27,134 nt of DNA from JBJENW01 sp051880395 (GTDB lineage Bacteria > Bacillota > Clostridia > Lachnospirales > Lachnospiraceae): positions 1 to 27,134 of the forward strand of contig JBJENW010000022.1 of the NCBI GenBank assembly GCA_051880395.1, written 5' to 3'. Within the stretch, counting starts at the first letter, position 1, and the number at the start of each line of letters is the position of its first letter. The notes beneath the pieces were generated by a model. It was not told the DNA's origin, did not search any database, and saw nothing but the letters and a program-made list of their open reading frames with translations. A program made the translations under genes and the position numbers. Below, in pieces: positions 17,063 to 24,560 of the stretch.

Positions 17063-17105
17063 AAATCGCCGGAAAAAGAATATAGATTCTTCCTCTCGGC
17101 GATTT
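17063..17105 (-). terminator. Terminator after the M14 pair, also in the leader of the next gene
   Basis: AAATCGCCG (17063-17071) pairs with CGGCGATTT (17097-17105), and an inner AAGAAT/ATTCTT stem tightens the loop. On the minus strand the hairpin is followed by TTTTGTTTTTC. It ends the five-gene ligase/peptidase unit. It also lies downstream of the promoter predicted at 17140-17168, so it may attenuate the membrane protein gene. Confidence 0.85.
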
Positions 17106-17139
17106 CGAGCGGTTTCAATATCTACCCAATTTGAGTGTA

Positions 17140-17168
17140 ATTCTATCACTCTGCCTTTTACACTTCAA
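17140..17168 (-). promoter_or_regulatory. Promoter firing into the 17063-17105 hairpin
   Basis: Minus strand TTGAAG (17163-17168), 17-base spacer, TAGAAT (17140-17145) preceded by TGA, an extended -10. The predicted start is near 17133, about 28 bases before the terminator hairpin and 117 before the membrane protein ATG. Confidence 0.55.
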
Positions 17169-17191
17169 TAGGATAATATACCCAACACATT

Positions 17192-18121
17192 CTAGTCTAT
17201 CGGAATTAACTTAAAAACAGCTGCATTTGCATACGTAAGCGCTTCATCATGACGAAAGAATATGATTCCCTTGCATGGTGCTTTAATTTCTTCCAACACC
17301 TCTCCTTCATAAACATCAATGATTCGCGCGATTGGCTGATCTTTTTCCACTTTGTCTCCAACTTCCGCCAGCTGTGAAAAAATACCCGCTTTCATGGAAC
17401 GCACTGATACCAGTTCGTCAGTCAAGAGAATTCTCGATTCTTCAATCGGAGGTTTCTCTCCTTCCACCAATCCTTCTGACATCATAAAACGAACCACACT
17501 GTCAACGGCTGCTTCTGCACTTTTTTCGTCCAGCTGATTTGTCGTTGTACTGTAAAGGCTGTATGCCTCCGTATCCCAGATCTGCCAGTTATAGTTTAAT
17601 GTTGTCGTATCAAACGGTCTCGGCTCCCTCACCATAATATACGGCATACCAAATTCTGCTGCTTTATCCGTTTCATCCAACTCCGTTCTCATAATGTTGA
17701 CATGTGGAAGAAAACGTCCCGGCATATAAAATGAAGCAAACTGTATTCCACATCGATACTCTGAAATCACTTCAAATACGCCCGCGGCAATCCGCTGTGT
17801 CGTTTCTCCCAAAGCATATCCTGGAAACATTCTGTTAATGTCTGTGTTATCTGTCGGCCAAAATCTCTTTTTGATATTCATGGAATACGGATTTAACGAT
17901 GGTATCACCAGAATTTCCTGATCTTCTGCCAAAAGTCCTTCAGCCTCTAATTTTTTCAAGCGGTTGACCAGGAGAGAACTCATATATATCTGCTGATACT
18001 CATCCCCGCGCAGGCTTCCGACAATCGCCAGGCTTTTTTCTCCCTTTCCAAATCGAAAGCCGGTAATACGGAAATCATCACGATACAGCGCCGGTATTTG
18101 AAATACGGTTATCTTTTCCAT
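17192..18121 (-). CDS. AstE/AspA-type M14 family protein lacking zinc-binding histidines (probable pseudoenzyme)
   Basis: 309 residues from the ATG at 18121. The fold matches the succinylglutamate desuccinylase/aspartoacylase branch of M14: strand then GSLRGDE, IPSLNPYSMN, DINRMFPG, and a C-terminal beta-barrel segment (about 225-309) with GDKVEKDQPIARI and APCKGIIF, as in biotinyl-like barrels. In active relatives the first zinc motif is HGDE and a later His completes the site. Here they read RGDE (Arg38, Glu41) and QFASF (Phe128), so both His ligands are absent and peptidase activity by the usual mechanism is unlikely. The ATG follows AAGGAGG and lies two bases after the stop of the paralogous gene; the longer frame starting at 18157 would overlap that gene. 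It may be a structural or regulatory partner of its intact neighbour. Confidence 0.9.
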   Translation of the reverse strand: MEKITVFQIPALYRDDFRITGFRFGKGEKSLAIVGSLRGDEYQQIYMSSLLVNRLKKLEAEGLLAEDQEILVIPSLNPYSMNIKKRFWPTDNTDINRMFPGYALGETTQRIAAGVFEVISEYRCGIQFASFYMPGRFLPHVNIMRTELDETDKAAEFGMPYIMVREPRPFDTTTLNYNWQIWDTEAYSLYSTTTNQLDEKSAEAAVDSVVRFMMSEGLVEGEKPPIEESRILLTDELVSVRSMKAGIFSQLAEVGDKVEKDQPIARIIDVYEGEVLEEIKAPCKGIIFFRHDEALTYANAAVFKLIPID

Positions 18122-18123
18122 TT

Positions 18124-19095
18124 TTAATTTCCTCCTTTTCCGATCGTTCTTTCCCATTTGCTGTGACTCATCCGCAAAATACGCCCTAGCAAAGAGCCTT
18201 CCGATACAACCGGATATTCTCGGATCGTAAACAAGAGCCCGCTTTCCGATGCTGTAACGTCAGACATCAACTCACCCGTCAAAGGATTGATGATCTTTCC
18301 AATGCTTTCTCCTTTTTTTACCCAGATTCCATGTCGGCTTTCTTTTAAGAAAATACCTGACACCGGCGCATTCAAAAAGCTGACCTCTCCGTCCTGATGA
18401 CTAAACACTGGTATATGATCATTTTCTGCCGGTCCGCTCCAGATACCTAATGATTTCATCAGAGAAAACAATCCTTCTGTGAGCTGATCTCCATATTCTT
18501 TTGTGATACGCATTCCCACGCCCATTTCAACCACAAGTGTCGGCACATTTCGGCTGTTCATACTGTGTGCCAACGTCGACTCCAACACTGTATTTGCCCC
18601 GTGAATCCAGACAAAATCAACATTTGCCTTTCGAGCAAACGGCACAAGCATATTTTTGTGCAGCTCATTAATGCGAATCTGCGGCATCTCTGTCAAATAG
18701 ATATTGCTGGCATGAATATCCACACACAACTGACTGCCTTCCAGATCCTTGATAATACCGGATGCAATATACTCGATCATTGCCCCATCCTGGGAACCTG
18801 GAAATAATCGATTCATGTCAATATCAAATCCCGGAATTCCACGATTGACCGAATCGATTCCCAAAGGATTAAGTGCCGGATAAATATCCACGGTTCCTTT
18901 CAGATATTCCGGATGCTCCTTGATTCGTTTCTGCACTGCATAACAGACATACTGTCCCTCCAGCTCATCGCCATGTGTACCGGTTACAATGCTAATGCGT
19001 TTTCCGTTCCCTCCATCCTTCGGGGTGATGTGGTTCTTCTGAATCATCAGCTGCTCATCCACTGGGAGCATTACAGATGTAATCGTCTGTACCAT
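18124..19095 (-). CDS. AstE/AspA-type M14 zinc amidohydrolase or peptidase
   Basis: 323 residues from the ATG at 19095. Succinylglutamate desuccinylase/aspartoacylase-like enzyme, a family that removes acyl groups or residues from amino acids and peptides. The zinc site is intact: HGDE (His41 and Glu44 in this numbering) and VDIHAS (His128). The family motifs NPLGIDSVNRG, DMNRLFPG and the late Glu in LVVEMGVGM are present. The C-terminal barrel-like segment (GIWVKKGESIGKI and ESGLLFTIR) matches its neighbour. The TTG at 19104 is in frame, but AAAGGA is better spaced (10 bases) for the ATG. It lies 74 bases after the transglutaminase gene with no terminator between them, so it is probably in the same unit as the ATP-grasp ligase. 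The actual substrate is unknown. Confidence 0.93.
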   Translation of the reverse strand: MVQTITSVMLPVDEQLMIQKNHITPKDGGNGKRISIVTGTHGDELEGQYVCYAVQKRIKEHPEYLKGTVDIYPALNPLGIDSVNRGIPGFDIDMNRLFPGSQDGAMIEYIASGIIKDLEGSQLCVDIHASNIYLTEMPQIRINELHKNMLVPFARKANVDFVWIHGANTVLESTLAHSMNSRNVPTLVVEMGVGMRITKEYGDQLTEGLFSLMKSLGIWSGPAENDHIPVFSHQDGEVSFLNAPVSGIFLKESRHGIWVKKGESIGKIINPLTGELMSDVTASESGLLFTIREYPVVSEGSLLGRILRMSHSKWERTIGKGGN

Positions 19096-19169
19096 AGTTT
19101 CCAAATCCTTTCTTTTTTAGATTTCGACACATCATTGTGCCTTTCTTTTTCTCTCGTTTCTGTCTGTAT

Positions 19170-19961
19170 CTATGACAGGATTTCTTCTACTTTTACTGTG
19201 ACATCCTGTGTTTGTCCGGCTCCACCGGAAAAAATTCCTCGATTTAAAAGACAATCTGCATAATCCCTACCGCTTGAAAGCTTAATATGACTGTCCGTAA
19301 CCTCTAACAGGTTTGTCGGGTCAAATCCAAACCAGCGCTTCGTATCATATATTTCCACCCATGCATGGCTGGCTCCCTCTCCGATCAGCATTCCGACTAC
19401 ATAACGGCATGGAATGCCGGCATGACGACAAAGAGCCAGCATGACGTGTGAATAATCCTGGCACACGCCTCGCCCGCCCTCTAAGGCCTGCTCTGCATTT
19501 GTATAAATATTTGTAGAGCCAGAACAATATTCAATTGCTCCATGCACCGCTTCCATGATCTTTCTGCTCTTATCGAGATTACACTCATTACGCATAATCG
19601 GAATACTGTCATATAATTCTTTCAGTTTCGGCCCCATATGAGTGAATTTCGACGGGGATCGAAATACCCCCGCCTCATATTCTCTCAGGGATTGTGTATA
19701 AGGGCTCAGTCCCACTTTTGCTTTTCCCTTTACTTCTACTTCAAATAATTGATGTGCCTCATCTGCACTGCCATATACACATCGATTACCAAATGAATCT
19801 AATCCCTCCTCCAAGAAAAAGTTTGGGAAAATTTTCTCATGCAGTTCTAAAATTTCCTGTCGTTCATCTGATACAGGAAAACTTCGTACCGTAAACCGAT
19901 GATTTGTTACCGGTTGACTGAAACTGATTTTTAAATGATAATCAAATGTTACTTCTTTCAA
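19170..19961 (-). CDS. Transglutaminase-like cysteine protease
   Basis: 263 residues, cytoplasmic by the lack of a signal peptide. The N-terminal beta-rich domain (about 1-110), typical of bacterial transglutaminase-like proteins of this operon type, is followed by the papain-fold core. The triad is visible: Cys167 in GRGVCQDYSHVM, His199 in ASHAWVEIY and Asp214 in GFDPTN. Most bacterial members are thought to hydrolyse or transfer peptide or amide bonds. It starts three bases after the alpha-E stop, so the two are co-transcribed. In comparative genomic work on amidoligases this gene recurs beside circularly permuted ATP-grasp and alpha-E genes, which suggests it trims or releases peptides made by that ligase. 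Confidence 0.95.
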   Translation of the reverse strand: MKEVTFDYHLKISFSQPVTNHRFTVRSFPVSDERQEILELHEKIFPNFFLEEGLDSFGNRCVYGSADEAHQLFEVEVKGKAKVGLSPYTQSLREYEAGVFRSPSKFTHMGPKLKELYDSIPIMRNECNLDKSRKIMEAVHGAIEYCSGSTNIYTNAEQALEGGRGVCQDYSHVMLALCRHAGIPCRYVVGMLIGEGASHAWVEIYDTKRWFGFDPTNLLEVTDSHIKLSSGRDYADCLLNRGIFSGGAGQTQDVTVKVEEILS

Positions 19962-19964
19962 ATT

Positions 19965-20630
19965 TTAAACCTCCACTATCCGGTCTATTTCATATACAAT
20001 CTGTCGGTAATCTATTTGGGGTGCTTCCACCAATCGGTTCAGATTTTCTATGACTTCCTCACTATAATGGATACTACAACGTTTGATTCTACCTGTCAAA
20101 CGATGAACTTCCCTTTTTAAATCCGATGCCGGCATCTTTAGCCTTCCATATAAATCGATGCGCTCGATTCGTTTTCCGACTTTGATCAGATTTCGGGTAT
20201 TCTCATCCTCAATCTGGTCATCCGAGCATCCATAAAAAGCCAATATATTATCCGTTACTTTCTGAAACTCCGGAATCGGTGCCTCACTGACAGCCGCACG
20301 ATTCAGTGCATAGCAGGCAAGTTGAATAAATGCTAATGATTCGCTGCCGATTTCTTCTCGAAGCTCAATCGCATTATCATATGCCCGTGTCATATTGCTC
20401 ATGATCGAGTCCGGGTTTTCTGGATCAAACGGATATTTTTCCAGAAAATCATCCGATGAAGTATAAATATTCGGAATATCCAACGATTCACAAAACGAAG
20501 CATACTCCGCACCTTCCTCGATCATTTTATCATAACTTTTCTCAAAATGCATCACTGTTGTATATACTCTTTCTGTATATCGACCCAGCCAGTACAGGCG
20601 GTCTGTTTTTACTATCGACTTAAAATCCAT
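19965..20630 (-). CDS. Alpha-E domain protein (DUF403 family)
   Basis: Helical protein of 221 residues. The start resembles the family pattern with paired aromatic and Arg residues (TDRLYWLGRYTERVYTT, about 9-25), and repeated helices include NAIELREEIGSESLAFIQL and LIKVGKRIERIDLY. Family members are usually around 300 residues, so this copy is short, mainly in its middle and C-terminal part, but the reading frame is open and the ends look normal. No enzymatic motif is visible; the family is thought to assist the neighbouring ligase, possibly by binding its substrate. The ATG lies inside the last codons of the ATP-grasp gene (19-base overlap), with GGAGGAGG about 12 bases upstream, a longer spacing than usual. 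Confidence 0.92.
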   Translation of the reverse strand: MDFKSIVKTDRLYWLGRYTERVYTTVMHFEKSYDKMIEEGAEYASFCESLDIPNIYTSSDDFLEKYPFDPENPDSIMSNMTRAYDNAIELREEIGSESLAFIQLACYALNRAAVSEAPIPEFQKVTDNILAFYGCSDDQIEDENTRNLIKVGKRIERIDLYGRLKMPASDLKREVHRLTGRIKRCSIHYSEEVIENLNRLVEAPQIDYRQIVYEIDRIVEV

Positions 20631-21931
20631 GTATCTTTAAAGCCTCCTCCTTGTGATGAGTTTACAATAAACGAATCCGGGTTACGTGAAAACCGTGTCA
20701 GTCCACTCTTCCAGACAACCGGCTCCTCACTCATTAAAACAAATGCCCGAAGATCTGCTTTTCGCTCTACGATCTCTCCATTATCCATAATACCAAGGTC
20801 TAAGAAATCAATGACTTCCTGTGCGATGAAACGACGCGGTTCACTCTTTAACAGAGCAATAAAGTCCTCTTTTTCCTGTTTTGTCATACTGCTGCCGAAC
20901 TGTACACCATATCCGCCGGCTTCAGCCACGTCCTTCCAAACCAGTTCATCAAAATGCTCTAAGGTGTATTTCATATCCTCCTCATAATATGGAAGGTATG
21001 TCGGCGCATTTCGTAAAATCGGTTCCTCGCCCAGATAATATTTGATCATCTTCGGTACAAAATAGTAAATGCCTTTATCATCCGCAATTCCATTTCCCGG
21101 TGCATTGATCAATGCGACATTTCCTTTTCTATACACATCATATATGTGTGGTACACCGATCACGGATTCTGCGTTAAATGTCATCGGATCCAGGAATTCA
21201 TCAGAAATACGGCGGTAAACAGCACCGACCTGTATCTTCTTTCCACTATAATCCTTTAAATATAAGTGACTGTTCTGCACGATCAGATCCTCACTGCTGA
21301 CAAGCGGCACATGCATGCGTTCTGCCAGATAGGAATGTTCAAAATATGCGGCATTATAACGTCCCGGTGTCAACACAACGGAGATACCACCCGGATTTGC
21401 GTATTCCATCACGTGAGATAACAAATCTGCATAATTTCGGTTATCTTCGATTCGGTTTTCCCGAAATGTTTTCGGTGAACTTCTCCGGCAAAGTTCTCTT
21501 GCGATCATCGGATAAGATGCTCCCGACGGTACTCTCAAGTTGTCCTCTAAAATGTACCAGTTTTTATCCTTGCCCTGTACCAGATCAATACCGGAAATAT
21601 GGGAATAAACATCCTTCGGCGGTACGACGCCCTCGCATTCTACCGCATACCCACTCGACGCATAAATAAACTCTTCCGGGATCACCTTGTCATGCAGAAT
21701 CTTCTTGTCACCATAAATATCCTTTAAAAATAAGTTGAGCGCTTTTACACGCTGTTTCAATCCTTTTTCCAGATAATCAAAGTCCTCTTTCTCAATTACC
21801 CTTGGAATTGCGTCAAATGGAAATAGCTGCTCCTTAAATGTATTATTTTTATAAATGCCAAACTTTACTCCATAGCGCGCGAGTAGTTCGTTAACAGTGT
21901 CCGTTCTCTCGTATAAGTCTAATTCTGCCAT
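20612..21931 (-). CDS. Circularly permuted ATP-grasp ligase
   Basis: 439 residues. Family members are predicted ATP-dependent carboxylate-amine ligases forming peptide or amide bonds. Visible family segments: FPFDAIPRVI (about 37-46), LEDNLRVPSGASYP (128-141) with probable metal and ATP ligands Glu129, Asp130 and Asn131, LTPGRYNAAYFEHS (187-200), VYRRISDEFLDP (238-249), NAPGNGIADDKG and WKDVAEAGGYGVQFG. These fit the circularly permuted type (CP_ATPgrasp), where the domain order differs from classical ATP-grasp enzymes. The ATG is preceded by GGGAGGA at about seven bases. It is the first gene of the ligase, alpha-E, transglutaminase, M14, M14 unit, just after a strong terminator. The substrate is not identifiable. 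Confidence 0.96.
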   Translation of the reverse strand: MAELDLYERTDTVNELLARYGVKFGIYKNNTFKEQLFPFDAIPRVIEKEDFDYLEKGLKQRVKALNLFLKDIYGDKKILHDKVIPEEFIYASSGYAVECEGVVPPKDVYSHISGIDLVQGKDKNWYILEDNLRVPSGASYPMIARELCRRSSPKTFRENRIEDNRNYADLLSHVMEYANPGGISVVLTPGRYNAAYFEHSYLAERMHVPLVSSEDLIVQNSHLYLKDYSGKKIQVGAVYRRISDEFLDPMTFNAESVIGVPHIYDVYRKGNVALINAPGNGIADDKGIYYFVPKMIKYYLGEEPILRNAPTYLPYYEEDMKYTLEHFDELVWKDVAEAGGYGVQFGSSMTKQEKEDFIALLKSEPRRFIAQEVIDFLDLGIMDNGEIVERKADLRAFVLMSEEPVVWKSGLTRFSRNPDSFIVNSSQGGGFKDTWILSR

Positions 21932-22046
21932 AACAATTCCTCCCTTTCTCTAATATGTATTTTTCGGAATTTTTCTTGCGGCAAATGCGCAAACTAACAC
22001 GCGGTGTACCTCTTTTGTTCTTTTTTTCACAAAACTTTTAAAGATA

Positions 22047-22079
22047 TAAAAAAGGAGTTGGCAAAATGCCAACTCCTTT
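22047..22079 (-). terminator. Terminator of the LacI-sensor diguanylate cyclase gene
   Basis: A perfect 13-bp stem pairs 22051-22063 with 22067-22079 around a three-base loop. On the minus strand a T-run follows (TTTTTTAT). It isolates the ATP-grasp operon from the upstream signalling gene. Confidence 0.95.
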
Positions 22080-22141
22080 GTCCGCTTAACTTTAGTTTAT
22101 ACACTTCTCTTGAAATTGTCAAGTGGTTCTTTCTTATTATT

Positions 22142-24460
22142 TTAATTGAACCCCGGAAGTTTTCTCTTTGTAACCTCTTTTTTTCGTAGCTGTTTTCGCA
22201 CATACAGCTTCTCATCCGCCTGCTGCATTGCCTCTTTTAGTGTGATCATATCTGTCGTTTTGATCATATAGCAACCGGCTGAGATCGTAATCGTATATTC
22301 CTTCTCACTTTCATGATTATATTTGTCAAACCATCGGTATAACATATCTAAGAATTCCGTTCCATCGCCGAGCTGCTCATATATAAGTGCACACGCATAC
22401 TCATCGCCTCCGATTCGGCCCGCAAATCCTTTTCCTTTGACAAAATTCAATAATGTCTCTCCGATCAACTTTAACGAAAAATCTCCTTCGTCATGTCCGT
22501 AACGGTCATTGATGATCTTCAAGTTATTCATATCCGCATAGATTACGAGCAAATTTTTTCCATCTCTTCGACACTCCTGCAGACATTTTTCTGCTTCTGA
22601 ATAAAAGCCCCTTCGATTTAAGATTCCGGTCAACGGATCTGATTTTGAAATGGTATCCAGCTGAATATTATAATTTCGAAGCGTAGCCAGATTATCCTCT
22701 AACTGCTGCTGAATCTTTTCATTCGATTTTAAAAGTGTGATCATCTTCGCTGCTGAACTCATCTGGTTTGCCATAAATTCTCCGTTCTCATACACGCTCT
22801 CCGACATATCACACAACAGCATGCCATACACCATTTCATTGAAAAACAAAGGAAATACCACTCTATCACATCGTTTTTCACTTAACACCTGCGAATTACA
22901 AAACAGCTGTCCCAGTTTCTTTTTCTGTTTCATCATTGAAACCGGATAAACAATTCCATCCCGTAAAACCGCCTTCAAATCCATGTATTCCGGCGAATCA
23001 AACGGTTCGTTCTGCAGATGCAGAATCGGCTTTGGCAGCGTATAGATCGCCGCATTTTTGATATCCATCCAGTCAAGTCGTTCTAAAAGCATACAATAAC
23101 TCTCATCCCGGCCTTTTTCAAATTTCAGCATTGCCTGAACAAATACTCGAAGATCTTCATTTTCCGAATTCTTACTTTCCTGCATATTTCCAATTTCATT
23201 GTTCATGGCACGTATGATTTTAATATATAAAATAGAAAAAATATCTCTAAGTCGGTATTTCTTCCCTTCGTCTGTCTGTTTTTGACGCATCCAGCGGTAA
23301 ATCTCTTCTAAAACAGTCAACAAATTATCCGGATCCGCATATTTCACGCCGCCCAGACTGATAAATTCTTCCATACGTGCTGTAATATCTATGTATTTTG
23401 AAATACTGTCATCTTCCTCCGCAAAATCAACCGTCAATGCCTCAAGTAACTTATCATAACTCTCACGAAGCTGCTTCATTTCTTTTTGCATTTCATCGTG
23501 GCAATAATGATAAAAGATGTCGTTAAAGCTGTTTTCCCGATCCACCATTACCTGCTGCCGGCTTCCCTCTTCACTTGCTGTATGGCAAAAAGAATCCCGT
23601 TTTACAAACCGTGTCGGAATTACCAGGTTTTCACCCGGATCTCCATTCGCCATTCGAATCGCCAGTTTGATCGCTTCTTCTCCCAATTTTCCCGGGTCCG
23701 CACGAACAGACGATAAAGACGGTGCTGCTTTTGCAGAAACAACAGTATCATCATATCCAAAAACAGAGACATCCTTCCCAATCTGTATCCCACGCAGACG
23801 AAGCTCCTCATACAATCCCATTGCTGTTTCATCGTTGACACAGAAAATTGCCTCGATGTCCGGATTATCTGTCAACAACTTTCTACATACACCGGAACTC
23901 CGTCGTGACAGGTCTCCCTCCACAAACATGCTTTCATGAAACGGAATTCCATGTGCCTCTAACACCCGTTTAAATGTTTCTTTTCTTTCTCTTGCATCAG
24001 AGTTTTCATCTGATCCGCCGACCATACCGAATTTCGTATATCCGCGTTTTTCAATCAGATACTCTAACCCCTCTTTAATTCCTTGGTAGTTATCAAAAAC
24101 AATACATGGATAGCCCTCTATCTTTGATGCCACCAGAATTACCGGAATATCCTTATACCGGGACAACATTTTTCTGATTCGCTCTTCTGTTGTAAAACAG
24201 CCGATACTTCCTGCTGCTACGACCAGTGCATCCAGATTTTCCTTATTTGCAAAAGCGAACGCTGTCTCATACTGATACTCATATGCCAGATTTCGATCTA
24301 CCGACAAATCCCTGTCAATATATTTACCCGGAAAGACAACGATGTTGACTTCCATTTGTCTGGCTTGCTGAAATACTCCTTTGCAGAGATACTTTGTAAA
24401 TTCATCACGGATACCGCTTACCAGCACCCCAATCGTCATTCGTCTTTTTCCTCCTGACAT
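22142..24460 (-). CDS. Cytoplasmic diguanylate cyclase with a LacI-type ligand-binding sensor
   Basis: 772 residues, two recognisable parts. Residues 8-290 are a periplasmic-binding-protein-like domain of the LacI/GalR type: IGVLVSGIRDEFTKYLCKGV, VFDNYQGIKEG, FGMVGGSDEN, FCVNDETAMGLYEEL, SVFGYDD and PSLSSVRADP. The LacI DNA-binding helix-turn-helix is absent, and there is no signal peptide or membrane helix, so it should sense a small molecule, probably a sugar, in the cytoplasm. Residues 300-590 are mostly helical linker. The GGDEF domain (about 598-750) carries DPLTGILNRRGF, ADMNNLKIINDRYGHDEGD and GGDEY; no RxxD inhibitory site precedes it. The start is uncertain: ATG 24460 has GAAGG at six bases, ATG 24439 has AGGAGG at ten bases and may be the real one. 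A strong terminator follows. Confidence 0.94.
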   Translation of the reverse strand: MSGGKRRMTIGVLVSGIRDEFTKYLCKGVFQQARQMEVNIVVFPGKYIDRDLSVDRNLAYEYQYETAFAFANKENLDALVVAAGSIGCFTTEERIRKMLSRYKDIPVILVASKIEGYPCIVFDNYQGIKEGLEYLIEKRGYTKFGMVGGSDENSDARERKETFKRVLEAHGIPFHESMFVEGDLSRRSSGVCRKLLTDNPDIEAIFCVNDETAMGLYEELRLRGIQIGKDVSVFGYDDTVVSAKAAPSLSSVRADPGKLGEEAIKLAIRMANGDPGENLVIPTRFVKRDSFCHTASEEGSRQQVMVDRENSFNDIFYHYCHDEMQKEMKQLRESYDKLLEALTVDFAEEDDSISKYIDITARMEEFISLGGVKYADPDNLLTVLEEIYRWMRQKQTDEGKKYRLRDIFSILYIKIIRAMNNEIGNMQESKNSENEDLRVFVQAMLKFEKGRDESYCMLLERLDWMDIKNAAIYTLPKPILHLQNEPFDSPEYMDLKAVLRDGIVYPVSMMKQKKKLGQLFCNSQVLSEKRCDRVVFPLFFNEMVYGMLLCDMSESVYENGEFMANQMSSAAKMITLLKSNEKIQQQLEDNLATLRNYNIQLDTISKSDPLTGILNRRGFYSEAEKCLQECRRDGKNLLVIYADMNNLKIINDRYGHDEGDFSLKLIGETLLNFVKGKGFAGRIGGDEYACALIYEQLGDGTEFLDMLYRWFDKYNHESEKEYTITISAGCYMIKTTDMITLKEAMQQADEKLYVRKQLRKKEVTKRKLPGFN

Positions 24461-24560
24461 CCTTTGCCTTCAACCTCCTCGCATCATGATACTTCTTCTA
24501 GTGTATCAATGCTTATTTCGGTTCTTTTGGAGAAAAACGTTAGTGTTGTAGCAAAAATTT

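Noticed and set aside
17017..17118. N-terminal extension of the membrane protein from TTG 17118
   Set aside because: It would translate through a terminator hairpin, lacks a ribosome site, and an ATG with AGGAGGG lies at 17016.
24488..24507. Hairpin GATAC/GTATC between ppk1 and the diguanylate cyclase gene as a terminator
   Set aside because: Only a 5-bp stem and no T-run after it.
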